Source: Microbacterium sp. Gd 4-13 (GTDB lineage: Bacteria; Actinomycetota; Actinomycetes; Actinomycetales; Microbacteriaceae). From it: a DNA stretch of 64,000 nucleotides. Below, one piece after another: positions 54,592 through 63,455 of this stretch; the stretch's first letter is position 1, and every line of letters starts with the position of its first letter. Both the position numbers and the translations under genes were made by a program. The stretch lies in NCBI RefSeq assembly GCF_003095395.1, contig NZ_QEIJ01000001.1, positions 682,001 to 746,000 on the forward strand. The letters are read 5' to 3'. Under the pieces are notes generated by a model. That model made no database searches. It was given only the letters and a program-made list of their open reading frames with translations, and had not been told where the DNA came from.

Positions 54592-55364
54592 CCACGCTCA
54601 CCCCTGCCGTCCCCCGCATCCGCTCTTCTCAGCGGATCCCCTTTCTGAGGCTCTGCGCCGTCGAGCTGCGCAAGCAACTCGACACCCGCGCCGGACTCTG
54701 GCTGCTCGTGTCGATCGCCGTGATCAGCGCCGGGTTCATCGCGCTCAACCTGTTCACCGCCGAGTCGGAGTTCGTCACGTGGACGAACCTCACGGGGGCG
54801 GCCTCCACCGGGCAGTTGTTGCTGCTTCCGCTGATCGGCGTGATGGCGGCCACGAGCGAGTGGTCGGCGCGCACGGCTCTGACGACCTTCGTGCTCGAGC
54901 CGCGTCGCACGCGCGTCAACGCGGCGAAGATCGCCTCGGCCAGCTCACTCGGCGTCGCGATGATGGTCGTGACGCTCGGGGCGAGCGCGCTCGCGAACCT
55001 CATCGGCATCGTGTGGCTCGGCGGCGACGGATCGTGGGCGCTCGACGGGGGAGTGGTAGCCGGAACAGCGCTCGCGCTCGTGCTGCTCGTCATTCAGGGG
55101 GTCGCGTTCGGGCTCGCGTTCTTGAGCACGCCGATCGCGATCGTGGCGTACCTCGGGTTGCCCACGGTGTGGACGGTGCTCACCCTCACGGTCGAGTCGC
55201 TCGGTGAACCCGCGCAATGGCTCGACACGAGCGTGACCTTCACAACCCTCATGACGGGCGAGATGGCCGCCGACGACTGGCCGAAGCTGCTGGTGTCGGT
55301 GCTGATCTGGGTCGGAATCCCGCTCGCCTTCGGGCTGTGGCGCACGGCTCGACGCGAGCCCTGA
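54588..55364 (+). CDS. ABC transporter permease (ABC-2 type)
   Basis: 258 residues with six predicted transmembrane helices and the ABC-2 plan. CAVELRKQLDTRAGLWLL at the start is the usual coupling helix. Partner of the preceding ATPase, with which it overlaps by four bases. Family BcrB/NatB-like. Followed at its 3' end by the left repeat of the glnA1-associated relic. Confidence 0.9.
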   Translation: MTTLTPAVPRIRSSQRIPFLRLCAVELRKQLDTRAGLWLLVSIAVISAGFIALNLFTAESEFVTWTNLTGAASTGQLLLLPLIGVMAATSEWSARTALTTFVLEPRRTRVNAAKIASASSLGVAMMVVTLGASALANLIGIVWLGGDGSWALDGGVVAGTALALVLLVIQGVAFGLAFLSTPIAIVAYLGLPTVWTVLTLTVESLGEPAQWLDTSVTFTTLMTGEMAADDWPKLLVSVLIWVGIPLAFGLWRTARREP

Positions 55365-55424
55365 GGCGGGCCGCCGGGGGAGAGCGCCCGTGGAACGGTC
55401 TCGGGTAGCTTTCCCCCACGTGAG

Positions 55425-55443
55425 ACCCCGAAGTACAGCTCGT
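55425..55443 (+). repeat. direct repeat of glnA1 3' end (left)
   Basis: ACCCCGAAGTACAGCTCGT matches 57574-57592 exactly. Read on the minus strand it encodes the last codons of GlnA (GAG-CTG-TAC-TTC-GGG-GT), but the stop codon is not kept. A further nine-base match (GGTGCGGAC) follows at nearly the same distance in both copies. Confidence 0.85.
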
Positions 55444-55660
55444 GTTGGGCGAAGGTGCGGACAACCCCGTGATTCCGGGGAAGCGGGGTATTGATCGGGG
55501 TCTTATTCGTGGACACTTCGGGTAGCTTCTGGACACTCAATGGACACCTAGCCGCGAGCAGGCGACTGCTGCTGCTGCTCGGAGACTCCGAACATCTGAC
55601 CTTCCACGTGCGCCTCGTCCACGCTAGGCGATCATCGGTCTCGGCGCGTGCGTTGATCAT

Positions 55661-55678
55661 CTATGCGTGCACGCATAG
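55661..55678. promoter_or_regulatory. palindromic operator of the HTH-NTase module
   Basis: CTATGCGTGCACGCATAG is a perfect 18-bp inverted repeat ending nine bases before the start of the helix-turn-helix gene. It has the size expected of an autorepression site for an XRE-type dimer. Confidence 0.75.
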
Positions 55679-55687
55679 CATGGTGTT

Positions 55688-56290
55688 ATGACAAGTCCGT
55701 CCACCCTCCTACGCGATGCGCGTCGTCGTGCTGGAATTTCGCAGGCGGAGGTCTCGAGGCGCAGCGGGATCGAGCAGTCGACGATCAGTCGGATCGAGGC
55801 GGCGACCTCCGACCCTGGATGGGAGACGATGACCGCTGCCCTGGAAGCGTCTGGGTGGACCGTCAAGATCGAGCGTTCCCCGACTGCGTCGCTCATTCCG
55901 ACTCGCGAGATCGCAAAGTCGATAAGGGGGTGGTTGCGCAGGGGCGAGGACTGGACCGCGATGCTCGACATGGTTGAGGCTGCCGGTCGTATCCGCGCGC
56001 TCGGTGCTCTCCCGGAGGGGGGCCTGCCGCGGTGGGCCGTCGAGGAACCTGCGTCGACCGGTGACCGAAAATGGGACACTCTTCTCGCGACCGGGATGGC
56101 CTACTCCATCGAGATGATCGGCGGCACGCCGGAACTGTGGATGGACAACGTCCCTCCGTTGAGCGAGCCCACGATGTTGACAAGCGACGATCCGGGTGAT
56201 GAGTACCGGGCCAGGCTCCGGGCGCAGACTCCGCCGCGATTTCTCGCGAAGAATATCCTCACGCGCGACCGCGACTGGACGACTGCATGA
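55688..56290 (+). CDS. XRE-type HTH protein, putative antitoxin
   Basis: 200 residues. Residues 5-55 are an XRE/Cro-type helix-turn-helix (LLRDARRRAGISQAEVSRRSGIEQSTISRIEAA). The rest is an uncommon C-terminal domain (WETMTAALEASGW, then LPRWAVEEPA) that may bind the partner. No ribosome site before the ATG, and the palindrome lies so near the start that a leaderless transcript is possible. It overlaps the nucleotidyltransferase gene by four bases (56287-56290), typical of toxin-antitoxin pairs in which the repressor is first. Confidence 0.78.
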   Translation: MTSPSTLLRDARRRAGISQAEVSRRSGIEQSTISRIEAATSDPGWETMTAALEASGWTVKIERSPTASLIPTREIAKSIRGWLRRGEDWTAMLDMVEAAGRIRALGALPEGGLPRWAVEEPASTGDRKWDTLLATGMAYSIEMIGGTPELWMDNVPPLSEPTMLTSDDPGDEYRARLRAQTPPRFLAKNILTRDRDWTTA

Positions 56291-56901
56291 CAGAGCTGCG
56301 GATGATCCGCGCGGACCAGGTCGGCGGTCTCATCTCTGAGCTCGTCAGCAGATGTGAGGAGCAAGGCGTCCGGGTCGACGCGTACCTCGTCGGTGGCGCT
56401 GCCCTGACCCTTCAACTTGAACGCCCGCGGATGACCCCCGACCTGGACGTCCTGCTGCTCAATCCCGACCCGAGGATCATGTCCATTGCGGAAGCGATAG
56501 CGGACGAGCTCAATCTCGACCCGGCGTGGCTGAACTCGCGCGCGTTCGCTTTTCTCGCGGGAATGGATGACGAGAAGGACACCGAGGCTGCACTGCTCGA
56601 CCTCCCGGGGCACCGGGTCCGGGTTGCGTCACCGCGATACCTGCTTGCGATGAAGATCGCTGCGATGCGTGCGAAGGACGTCGACGACGCTGCCGCCTGC
56701 GTCCGCTACCTCGGCTATCGGGATGCCGACGCGATTGTCCCGGAGGCGATCGCAATTTTGGGTCGCGACAGCATGGCCTGGGGTGCACCGCACGATGTCG
56801 ACCTCAACGAATGGCTAAGGCCTGAGGCGGAGCGTGTGCTCAAGCGAGCCTGGAGTGGGGATCCACTCTGGAACGACGCGCCCTCACGTCGGCCGACTTA
56901 G
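56287..56901 (+). CDS. DUF6036/AbiEii-like nucleotidyltransferase, putative toxin
   Basis: 204 residues. The nucleotidyltransferase core reads LVGGAALTLQLERPRMTPDLDVLL (about residues 38-61): GG-x-A followed by DxD-like DLDV, with a further acidic residue later. This is the pattern of AbiEii/MenT and DUF6036 enzymes, which in known cases add nucleotides to tRNA 3' ends or otherwise stall growth. Translationally coupled to the upstream HTH protein. Activity as a toxin is inferred only from the pairing. Confidence 0.78.
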   Translation: MTELRMIRADQVGGLISELVSRCEEQGVRVDAYLVGGAALTLQLERPRMTPDLDVLLLNPDPRIMSIAEAIADELNLDPAWLNSRAFAFLAGMDDEKDTEAALLDLPGHRVRVASPRYLLAMKIAAMRAKDVDDAAACVRYLGYRDADAIVPEAIAILGRDSMAWGAPHDVDLNEWLRPEAERVLKRAWSGDPLWNDAPSRRPT

Positions 56902-56997
56902 TGACCCAATCGACCGCCCGACCCAACATGTGCAGATTTCGCACAGGATTCGGCGCTTGGCAGGGCTGGGCGACAGTGTGAGCGAAAGAGGGCCCCT

Positions 56998-57065
56998 CAT
57001 CGATCACTTCTCGTGCGGGCTATTCCTGCAGCATCGATCACTTCTCGTGCGGGCTATTCCTGCAG
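56998..57065. repeat. 34-bp exact tandem duplication
   Basis: The unit starting CATCGATCACTTCTCGTG and ending in CTGCAG occupies 56998-57031 and again 57032-57065 without a change. It lies between the NTase gene and the IS3 remnant and looks recent. Confidence 0.9.
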
Positions 57066-57084
57066 CAGCCCCGGATGGAACTCG

Positions 57085-57400
57085 ATGAACAGGAAGTACT
57101 TGCCGGAGATGCGTGAGCGGGCGCTCAGGATGCTCGCGGAGGCGCGGCCGGAGCACCCGAACATGATGAGCGCGCTCCGTCACGTCGCTGGGCTGCTCGC
57201 GATGAGTCCGGAGACGCTACGTCTCTGGCAGCGCCGCTTCGAGGTCGACTCCGGCACCAAGCCGGGTGTCACTACCGAGCCCGCGCAGCGGATCAGGTAG
57301 CTCGAGGGAGAACGCCGAGCTGCGAAAGGCGAACGAGATCCTCAAGCCGCCACATTCTTGGCACTTTCTGTCGACGCCCCGCGGTTCGCCCGTGCCAATC
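57085..57400 (+). pseudogene. IS3-family orfA transposase remnant
   Basis: The ATG at 57085 begins a typical orfA (NRKYLPEMRERALRMLAEARPEHP...LLAMSPETLRLWQRRFEVDSGTKPGVTTEPA), stopped by TAG at 57298-57300. A one-base shift later resumes ENAELRKANEILK, the normal leucine-zipper part. The orfB part is absent. So this is a decayed IS3 end, not an active transposase. Confidence 0.85.
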
Positions 57401-57436
57401 CGTAGCATCCGCCGCGTTACTTCGGGAACGACAGAA

Positions 57437-57485
57437 CCCCAGTAGCAACCAGTACCTCCACGGGAGGAACCAATAGTTACTGGGG
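57437..57485. other. inverted repeat
   Basis: CCCCAGTA at 57437-57444 and TACTGGGG at 57478-57485 frame a weaker inner pair (CCTCC/GGAGG). It may be an IS end or a terminator for the converging transcripts. No T-run. Confidence 0.5.
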
Positions 57486-57569
57486 CTCTGGGCGACTCGG
57501 GCCGGTCAGGTTGCGTCTACGGGATAGTCGCGCTGTGCTCCGGCTGAGCCACGGCTTGCTGCGGGCTGA

Positions 57570-58994
57570 CTACACCCCGAAGTACAGCTCGTACTCGAAC
57601 GGGTGCGGACGCTGCGCGATGGGCTGGATCTCGTTCTCGATCTTGTACTCGATCCAGGTGTCGATGAGCTCCTGGGTGAACACGCCGCCGGCGAGGAGGA
57701 ACTCGTGGTCTGCGCGAAGCGCCTCGAGCGAGTCGAGAAGCGAGTTCGGAACCTGCGGGATGTTCTTGGCCTCTTCGGCGGGGAGCTCGTAGAGGTCCTT
57801 GTCGACGGGCTCGTGCGGCTCGATGCGGTTCTTGATGCCGTCGATGCCTGCCATCAGCTGAGCCGCGAACGCGAGGTACGGGTTGCCCGAAGCATCCGGT
57901 GCGCGGAACTCGATGCGCTTGGCCTTCGGGTTCGAACCCGTGATCGGGATGCGGATCGCGGCCGAGCGGTTACCGGCCGAGTAGACCAGGTTGACCGGGG
58001 CCTCGAAGCCCTTCACCAGACGGTGGTAGCTGTTCAGCGTCGGGTTGGTGAACGCGAGCACCGCGGGCGCGTGGGCCAGCAGACCGCCGATGTACCAGCG
58101 CGCGACGTCGGAGAGCCCGCCGTATCCGGTCTCGTCGTAGAACAGCGGCTTGCCGTCCTGCCACAGCGACTGGTGGGTGTGCATACCCGAGCCGTTGTCG
58201 CCGAAGAGCGGCTTCGGCATGAAGGTCGCGACCTTGCCCCACTGCTCAGCAGTGTTCTTGACGATGTACTTGAACTTCAGGATGTCGTCGGCCGCGTGCA
58301 GCATCGTGTCGAAGCGGTAGTTGATCTCCTGCTGACCGCCGGTGCCGACCTCGTGGTGCGAGCGCTCGAGCTCGAAGCCCGCCTCGATCAGCTTCAGCGT
58401 GATGTCATCGCGGAGGTCAGCCGTCTTGTCGACGGGGGAGACCGGGAAGTAACCGCCCTTGTAGGGGGTCTTGTTGGCGAGGTTTCCGCCCTCTTCCTCG
58501 CGGCCCGTGTTCCAGGCGCCTTCCTCGGAGTCCACCGAATAGAAGCTCGAGTTCTGCTTCACCTCGAAGCGCACGTCATCGAAGATGTAGAACTCGGCCT
58601 CGGGGGCGAAGAACGCGGTGTCGGCGATGCCGGTGGAGGCGAGGTACTTCTCAGCCTTCTTGGCGACCTGACGCGGGTCCTTCGAGTAGATCTCGCCGTT
58701 GCGCGGGTTGTAGATGTCGAAGACCATGACAAGCGTCTTCGCTTCGCGGAACTGGTCGAGGTACGCCGTGGTGACGTCGGGGATGAGCTGCATGTCGGAT
58801 TCGTGGATGTTCGCGAATCCGCGGATCGAGGACCCGTCGAACAGCTGTCCGACGGTGAAGAACTCCTCGTCGACGGTGGCCGCGGGGATGTTGAAGTGCT
58901 GCTGCACACCCGGGAGATCCGTGAAACGGATATCGAGGAACTTGACGTCCTCTTCCTGGATGAAGCGCAGAACCTCGGACGAATCTTTGAACAT
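57570..58994 (-). CDS. glnA: type I glutamine synthetase GlnA
   Basis: 474 residues. The main ammonia-assimilating glutamine synthetase. [56 protein letters not shown] and [21 protein letters not shown] lie in order. The adenylylation site is present (DLYELPAEE, Tyr about 402), so it should be a GlnE target. The 3' end (LYFGV-stop) serves as the right junction of the relic. The start ATG is at 58994. Confidence 0.97.
   Translation of the reverse strand: MFKDSSEVLRFIQEEDVKFLDIRFTDLPGVQQHFNIPAATVDEEFFTVGQLFDGSSIRGFANIHESDMQLIPDVTTAYLDQFREAKTLVMVFDIYNPRNGEIYSKDPRQVAKKAEKYLASTGIADTAFFAPEAEFYIFDDVRFEVKQNSSFYSVDSEEGAWNTGREEEGGNLANKTPYKGGYFPVSPVDKTADLRDDITLKLIEAGFELERSHHEVGTGGQQEINYRFDTMLHAADDILKFKYIVKNTAEQWGKVATFMPKPLFGDNGSGMHTHQSLWQDGKPLFYDETGYGGLSDVARWYIGGLLAHAPAVLAFTNPTLNSYHRLVKGFEAPVNLVYSAGNRSAAIRIPITGSNPKAKRIEFRAPDASGNPYLAFAAQLMAGIDGIKNRIEPHEPVDKDLYELPAEEAKNIPQVPNSLLDSLEALRADHEFLLAGGVFTQELIDTWIEYKIENEIQPIAQRPHPFEYELYFGV
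57574..57592 (+). repeat. direct repeat within glnA 3' end (right)
   Basis: Copy of the 19-mer at 55425-55443 inside the last codons of glnA. Here the open frame and stop are intact, so this is the functional gene end. See the finding on the relic. Confidence 0.85.
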
Positions 58995-59126
58995 GAAGAC
59001 TCCAGAGGTAGCGAATCGGGATGTGCCGGCCGCTAGGCCTGACCAGTCGAACCTATCGGCAGGGCATTGCTCGCCAGTGTCCCATATGTTTCCGGGATGT
59101 TACGAGCCCGTGGTTAGGCTTGCCGG

Positions 59127-59519
59127 ATGACCTTCGCCCCGTCCGACTTCCCCGGTGATCGACTCGGATACCCGAAAGAAGGCCCGGGATCGGTCGCGCG
59201 CCTCGGTCGACGCGTCGGTGCTCTCTTCATCGACTACGGCGCGGCCTACCTGATCTCGGGATTCTTCGCGTGGGACGCCGTCGCGATCTTCGTGATCTTC
59301 GCGGCGATTCAGATCGTCTTCTTGCCGACCCTCCAGGGCAGCCCCGGGCACCGCCTCGTCGGTCTGCGCCTGCAGCGCCTCGACGGCGGCTGGGTGGGGC
59401 TGTGGAAACCGGTGATCCGTACCGTGCTGCTGATCCTCGTCATTCCCGCGGTGATCTGGGACGCCGATCAGCGCGGCCTGCACGACAAGGCCGTCGGAAC
59501 GGTCCTCGTACGCCGCTGA
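59127..59519 (+). CDS. RDD family membrane protein
   Basis: 130 residues, an RDD protein with the R-RVGALFIDYG motif near residue 29 and about three helices. RDD proteins may help sodium/proton balance or transport; the role is uncertain. Divergent from glnA, and next to it in many Actinobacteria. Confidence 0.88.
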   Translation: MTFAPSDFPGDRLGYPKEGPGSVARLGRRVGALFIDYGAAYLISGFFAWDAVAIFVIFAAIQIVFLPTLQGSPGHRLVGLRLQRLDGGWVGLWKPVIRTVLLILVIPAVIWDADQRGLHDKAVGTVLVRR

Positions 59520-59526
59520 CGCAGGA

Positions 59527-60237
59527 TCAGCGCGGACGCGGGGCGCGCGCCTTCGTCGGGTCGATGCCCTTCGGGATCGGCAGCGACGCGAGCGACTGCG
59601 ACACCGAGTCGACGCGCTTGATGACCGCGGCCATGGACGCACGGTCGACCTTCTTGGGCAGCGACTTGATCGCCGAGGCGAGGTTCTTCACCTCGACATC
59701 GTCGTCGCCGTGCCCGAGATAGAGCACCGTCACCGGCACACCAGAGGCCACGCGCTGGATCTTCGAGCGCTCTTCGTTCACCAGACGGGTGAGACGGCCG
59801 CGCGAACCCTCGCCGACGAGAACGACGCCACCACGACCGATGGCGCGGTAGACGGCCTCCTGCGTGCGGGGGTTCACACCCACCGGCATCTCGGACGCCT
59901 GCCAGTGACGACCGAGCGACGTCGAGAGCACGTGCCCCGCGGCGCCCGGCATGCCGTCGATCTTGCGGTACATGGCCTTGGTCGACAGCCGCGTCATCGT
60001 GATCATGGCGGCCAGGATGCCCGCGAGAAGGCCGGTGAAGCCCCAGAGGATGACGCTCCAAATCGCGAACGGCGGGATCAGGAATCCGATGCCGATGCCC
60101 AGGGCGATACCCAGAACGACGATGCCCGCCAGCACGTAGGGGAGCCATTTGTAGGCATCCCGCGTGAATGTGAACAGGGTGCGGAGCTGGGAGAAGAAAT
60201 TGGGGCGCTTCTCAGGAGCGGTGGGTCGAGCGGCCAT
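59527..60237 (-). CDS. DUF4191 family membrane protein
   Basis: 236 residues. Two transmembrane helices (about residues 31-55 and 58-80) and a large cytoplasmic domain (GRGGVVLVGEGSRGRLTRLVNEERSKIQRV...VPVTVLYLGHGDDDVEVKNLASAIKSLPKKV). DUF4191 is an actinobacterial family of unknown function, regularly found near glnA/RDD or lipoyl genes. Convergent with the RDD gene, with only seven bases between. Confidence 0.9.
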   Translation of the reverse strand: MAARPTAPEKRPNFFSQLRTLFTFTRDAYKWLPYVLAGIVVLGIALGIGIGFLIPPFAIWSVILWGFTGLLAGILAAMITMTRLSTKAMYRKIDGMPGAAGHVLSTSLGRHWQASEMPVGVNPRTQEAVYRAIGRGGVVLVGEGSRGRLTRLVNEERSKIQRVASGVPVTVLYLGHGDDDVEVKNLASAIKSLPKKVDRASMAAVIKRVDSVSQSLASLPIPKGIDPTKARAPRPR

Positions 60238-60355
60238 GGTTCGATTCTAGCTTTCGCGCCGCGTCGTCTCCTCCCCAGCCGTGGAGGGGTGACCGATCAT
60301 GCACTTCTGAGCATCATCGTCTTCCTCGCGCGACGCGGACGACGAGCATCGGAAC

Positions 60356-61609
60356 ATGCTCTCCCCGCCGATCTCGCAGGCATTCGACACCTTCCGCACC
60401 GTGCGATCGGTGCAGCCACCCGGGAGTCCGTTCGACGCCAGGATCGCAGAGAGCGTGGACGGGCGAACGATGATGCTCGCCGACCGCTCGGCGGTCGCCG
60501 ACCTGCCCGGATGGAGTGCGCAAGACCACGCGCATCTTCTCGCGCCGGTCGACATCGTGCGTCGCGCAGACGGTCACGACGCCGTCTTTCCCGTGCTCAC
60601 CGAGAGTGTGACGCAGTTCTTGCAGAGGCGGCAGGATGCTGGCGCACCGGTCGCCGGCGGAGAAGCCGTCACCATCGCCGTGAGCATCATTCGCGGCCTG
60701 TCGGCATCTCTCCTGCGGAACGAATGCGCGGAGGGCGAGTGGTGGCTCACCGACGACGGTCGGCCGCTTCTCGTGGAGGGGGTCGGCCACGAGACCGCTC
60801 GCGAAGCGTCCGCGCGTCTTCTGACCACCATGGCAGAGTGCCTGCCGCGCACGCGTGTCGGCGCGACCCTGAATGACGTCGCCGATGCCGCGCGGCAAGC
60901 TGATGCAGCGCGGATCGACGCGGAGTGCGAAGACGTGCTCTTCGCGTGCGCCGAGCCGGAGCCCCTGCTGACCGAGGTCTTCGGCCCGCGGCGGGCAAGA
61001 CATCTCACGCCGACCCCCGAGACCGATCAGCCGCCGCGTGAGCGGTCCCTCTGGCGACGCCTCGCGTTTCACATGGACGCAGACCTCGCCGACACCGCGT
61101 CGGACGTGGTGCATGCCATCGTCCGCCGCATCCGTCGATCCCCGTCTCGCCGACGGCCGATCGTCATCGCCGTCGTGATCGCGGGCCTTGTCGTGGTGGC
61201 CGGGCTGCTCTGGCCCACCGACGGGGACGACGCCGACCCGGCAGCGGATCCGGCGCCGCAGGCTTCTGCAACCCACACCGACGGCGGAGGGCAGTCGTCG
61301 GATGAACCGGCCCCTGTGACTGGCGATCTCGCCGCCGTCACAACCGAGCTTCTCGATCGCCGCATCGCCTGCGGCGACATCGCGTGTCTGGCGACGGTGC
61401 TGGAAGATCCGGCGCGGAAGCTCCCCGCGGGCGTGATCGATCACCCCGCGGAGGCCCGTCGGGCCACGCTCCTCGACGACCTGGGGGGAATCGTCGTCGC
61501 CCGGGTCGACTCGCTATCGGGCCGCGGCACGCAGATCATCACGGTCGTCGAGACCACAGACGGATGGCGCATCCGCGACGTACACGACGTCACCGATGCG
61601 CCATCCTGA
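60356..61609 (+). CDS. single-pass membrane protein of unknown function
   Basis: 417 residues. The first about 270 residues are cytoplasmic and look like a degenerate protein-kinase-like or regulatory domain (ADLPGWSAQDHAHLLAPVDIVRRADGHDAVFPVL...); no kinase catalytic motif (HRD, DFG) is seen. One transmembrane helix lies near residues 278-296, followed by an Asp/Ala/Pro-rich linker and an extracytoplasmic domain of about 100 residues. The topology resembles PknB-type receptors, but no function can be claimed. Confidence 0.65.
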   Translation: MLSPPISQAFDTFRTVRSVQPPGSPFDARIAESVDGRTMMLADRSAVADLPGWSAQDHAHLLAPVDIVRRADGHDAVFPVLTESVTQFLQRRQDAGAPVAGGEAVTIAVSIIRGLSASLLRNECAEGEWWLTDDGRPLLVEGVGHETAREASARLLTTMAECLPRTRVGATLNDVADAARQADAARIDAECEDVLFACAEPEPLLTEVFGPRRARHLTPTPETDQPPRERSLWRRLAFHMDADLADTASDVVHAIVRRIRRSPSRRRPIVIAVVIAGLVVVAGLLWPTDGDDADPAADPAPQASATHTDGGGQSSDEPAPVTGDLAAVTTELLDRRIACGDIACLATVLEDPARKLPAGVIDHPAEARRATLLDDLGGIVVARVDSLSGRGTQIITVVETTDGWRIRDVHDVTDAPS

Positions 61610-61646
61610 GCCTCGGCGGGGCGGTGAACCCCGGGAGGATCGATTC

Positions 61647-63401
61647 TCAGATGCCGAGCTGGCCCTCGAACTGGGCGGCCTCCAGGCGCGCCTTGACTGC
61701 CCCGAGGAAGCGGGCTGCGTCCGCTCCGTCGATGATGCGGTGGTCGTACGAGAGGGCGAGGTAGACGTACGAACGCACAGAGATGGCGTCCTTCCCGTCG
61801 ACCGAGACGACACCCGGCTTCTTCACGACCGCGCCGAGGCCGAGGATGGCCGACTGCGGGAGGAAGACGATCGGGGTGTCGAACAGCGCGCCGCGCGAAC
61901 CGGTGTTGGTCAGCGTGAACGTGCCCCCGGCCAGCTCGTCGGGCTTCAGCTTGTTGTCGCGGGTGCGCGCGGCGAGATCGGCGATCTCACGCGCCAGCTC
62001 GGCGAGGTTCTTGCCACCGGCGTCGCGGATGACCGGGGTGAGCAGTCCGCGCTCGGTGTCGACCGCGATCGACACGTTCTCCGACTCGGGGTAGACGATG
62101 GAGTCGCCGTCGACCGTGGCGTTGACGATCGGGAACGCCTGGAGCGCCTCGATCGCGGCGAGGGCGAAGAACGGCAGGAACGAGAGCTTGTCACCCGTCT
62201 TCTCCTGGAACTGCGCCTTGACCGCGTCGCGGTAGGCCGCGACCTTGGTGACGTCGACCTCGACCACGGTCGTGAGCTGCGCCGTGGCCTGCATCGATGC
62301 CACCGCACGCTCGGCGATGACCTTGCGCAGGCGCGACATCTTCTGCGTGGTCCCGCGCAGCGGCGAGACCTCGACCGGCGCCGATGCAGCCGCGGTCGTC
62401 GCGGCAACGGGTGCAGCGGCGGCCGGAGCCTGTGCGGCCTCCGCCGCCTTCAACACGTCTTCCTTGCGGATGCGTCCGCCGACGCCGCTTCCGGTCACGG
62501 TCGAGAGGTCGACACCCTGCTGCTGGGCCAGACGACGCACCAGCGGCGTCACGTAGGTGACCTCGTCGTTCGACGCGACGACGGAGTCGGCGGGAGCCGG
62601 AGCGGCCTCGGCCTTGGGAGCGGGTGCTTCCGCCTTCGGCGCGGGAGCGGCGGGTGCCTCGGCCTTCGGTGCCTCGGCCTTCGGCGCTTCCTCGACGGGC
62701 TTCTCGGCAGCCGGAGCCGCGGGCTCGGCGGCGGGAGCCTGGGCCTTCGGAGCCTCGGGCTCGGCCGGGGCCGCGGGGGCCGCGCCACTGCCGATGCGCG
62801 CGAGCGCAGCACCCACCTCGACGGTCTCGTCTTCGGCTACCAGGATCTCCCGCAGCGTGCCCGCGACGGGGGAGGGGATCTCGGTGTCGACCTTGTCGGT
62901 CGAGATCTCGAGGAGCGGCTCGTCGACCGCGACATCGTCTCCGACGGCCTTCAGCCACCGGGTGACGGTGCCTTCCGTGACGCTCTCGCCGAGCTCGGGG
63001 AGACGCACCTCGGTCGCGTCGCCGGAGTCGGCGGGAGCGGCCTCGGCCTGCGGCTCAGGGGCGGCAGCGGGAGCCTCCGGCTCGGGCTGGGCCTGCTCGG
63101 CGGGCTCCTCGGCCGTTTCGGCAGGCGCTTCGTCGGCGGGGGCCGACGACGCCGGGGCGGACGAACCGTCACCGATCTTGGCGAGGATGGCGCCGACCTC
63201 GATGGTCTCGTCCTCCTGGACGAGGATCTCTTCGAGGACGCCGCTGACCGGCGAGGGAATCTCGGTGTCGACCTTGTCGGTCGAGATCTCCAGCAGACCT
63301 TCGTCTTCCTGGACGGTGTCGCCGACGTTCTTGAGCCAGCGGGTGACCGTTCCCTCGGTGACGCTCTCTCCGAGCGCGGGGAGGACGACGGAAGTGCTCA
63401 T
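61647..63401 (-). CDS. sucB: 2-oxo acid dehydrogenase E2 component, dihydrolipoyl succinyltransferase type
   Basis: 584 residues. Two lipoyl domains (lysines in [14 protein letters not shown] near residues 43 and 172) separated by Ala/Pro/Glu linkers, a peripheral subunit-binding domain ([29 protein letters not shown], about 281-310) and a C-terminal acyltransferase core with the catalytic [16 protein letters not shown]. In Actinobacteria this E2 is shared by pyruvate and 2-oxoglutarate complexes; aceE elsewhere in the window is a likely partner. Next gene upstream is lpdA (E3), 54 bp away. Confidence 0.94.
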   Translation of the reverse strand: MSTSVVLPALGESVTEGTVTRWLKNVGDTVQEDEGLLEISTDKVDTEIPSPVSGVLEEILVQEDETIEVGAILAKIGDGSSAPASSAPADEAPAETAEEPAEQAQPEPEAPAAAPEPQAEAAPADSGDATEVRLPELGESVTEGTVTRWLKAVGDDVAVDEPLLEISTDKVDTEIPSPVAGTLREILVAEDETVEVGAALARIGSGAAPAAPAEPEAPKAQAPAAEPAAPAAEKPVEEAPKAEAPKAEAPAAPAPKAEAPAPKAEAAPAPADSVVASNDEVTYVTPLVRRLAQQQGVDLSTVTGSGVGGRIRKEDVLKAAEAAQAPAAAAPVAATTAAASAPVEVSPLRGTTQKMSRLRKVIAERAVASMQATAQLTTVVEVDVTKVAAYRDAVKAQFQEKTGDKLSFLPFFALAAIEALQAFPIVNATVDGDSIVYPESENVSIAVDTERGLLTPVIRDAGGKNLAELAREIADLAARTRDNKLKPDELAGGTFTLTNTGSRGALFDTPIVFLPQSAILGLGAVVKKPGVVSVDGKDAISVRSYVYLALSYDHRIIDGADAARFLGAVKARLEAAQFEGQLGI

Positions 63402-63455
63402 GAGCTTGTCTCCTTCAAAACCGTAAGTGGTTCTAGCTTAGTGACGCGAAATGCG

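Larger units (their letters stand above)
55365..55687. other. left flank of the glnA-associated relic
   Basis: 323 bp without a gene. Contains the 19-bp copy of the glnA1 3' end (55425-55443), further eroded glnA-like sequence to about 55462, a GTGGACACT...TGGACACTCAATGGACACC run of spaced near-repeats (55508-55548) and the palindromic operator (55661-55678). No ribosome site or coding bias. Confidence 0.55.

Noticed and set aside
57085..57400. Active IS3 element
   Set aside because: orfA is stopped and shifted and orfB is missing, so it cannot move by itself.
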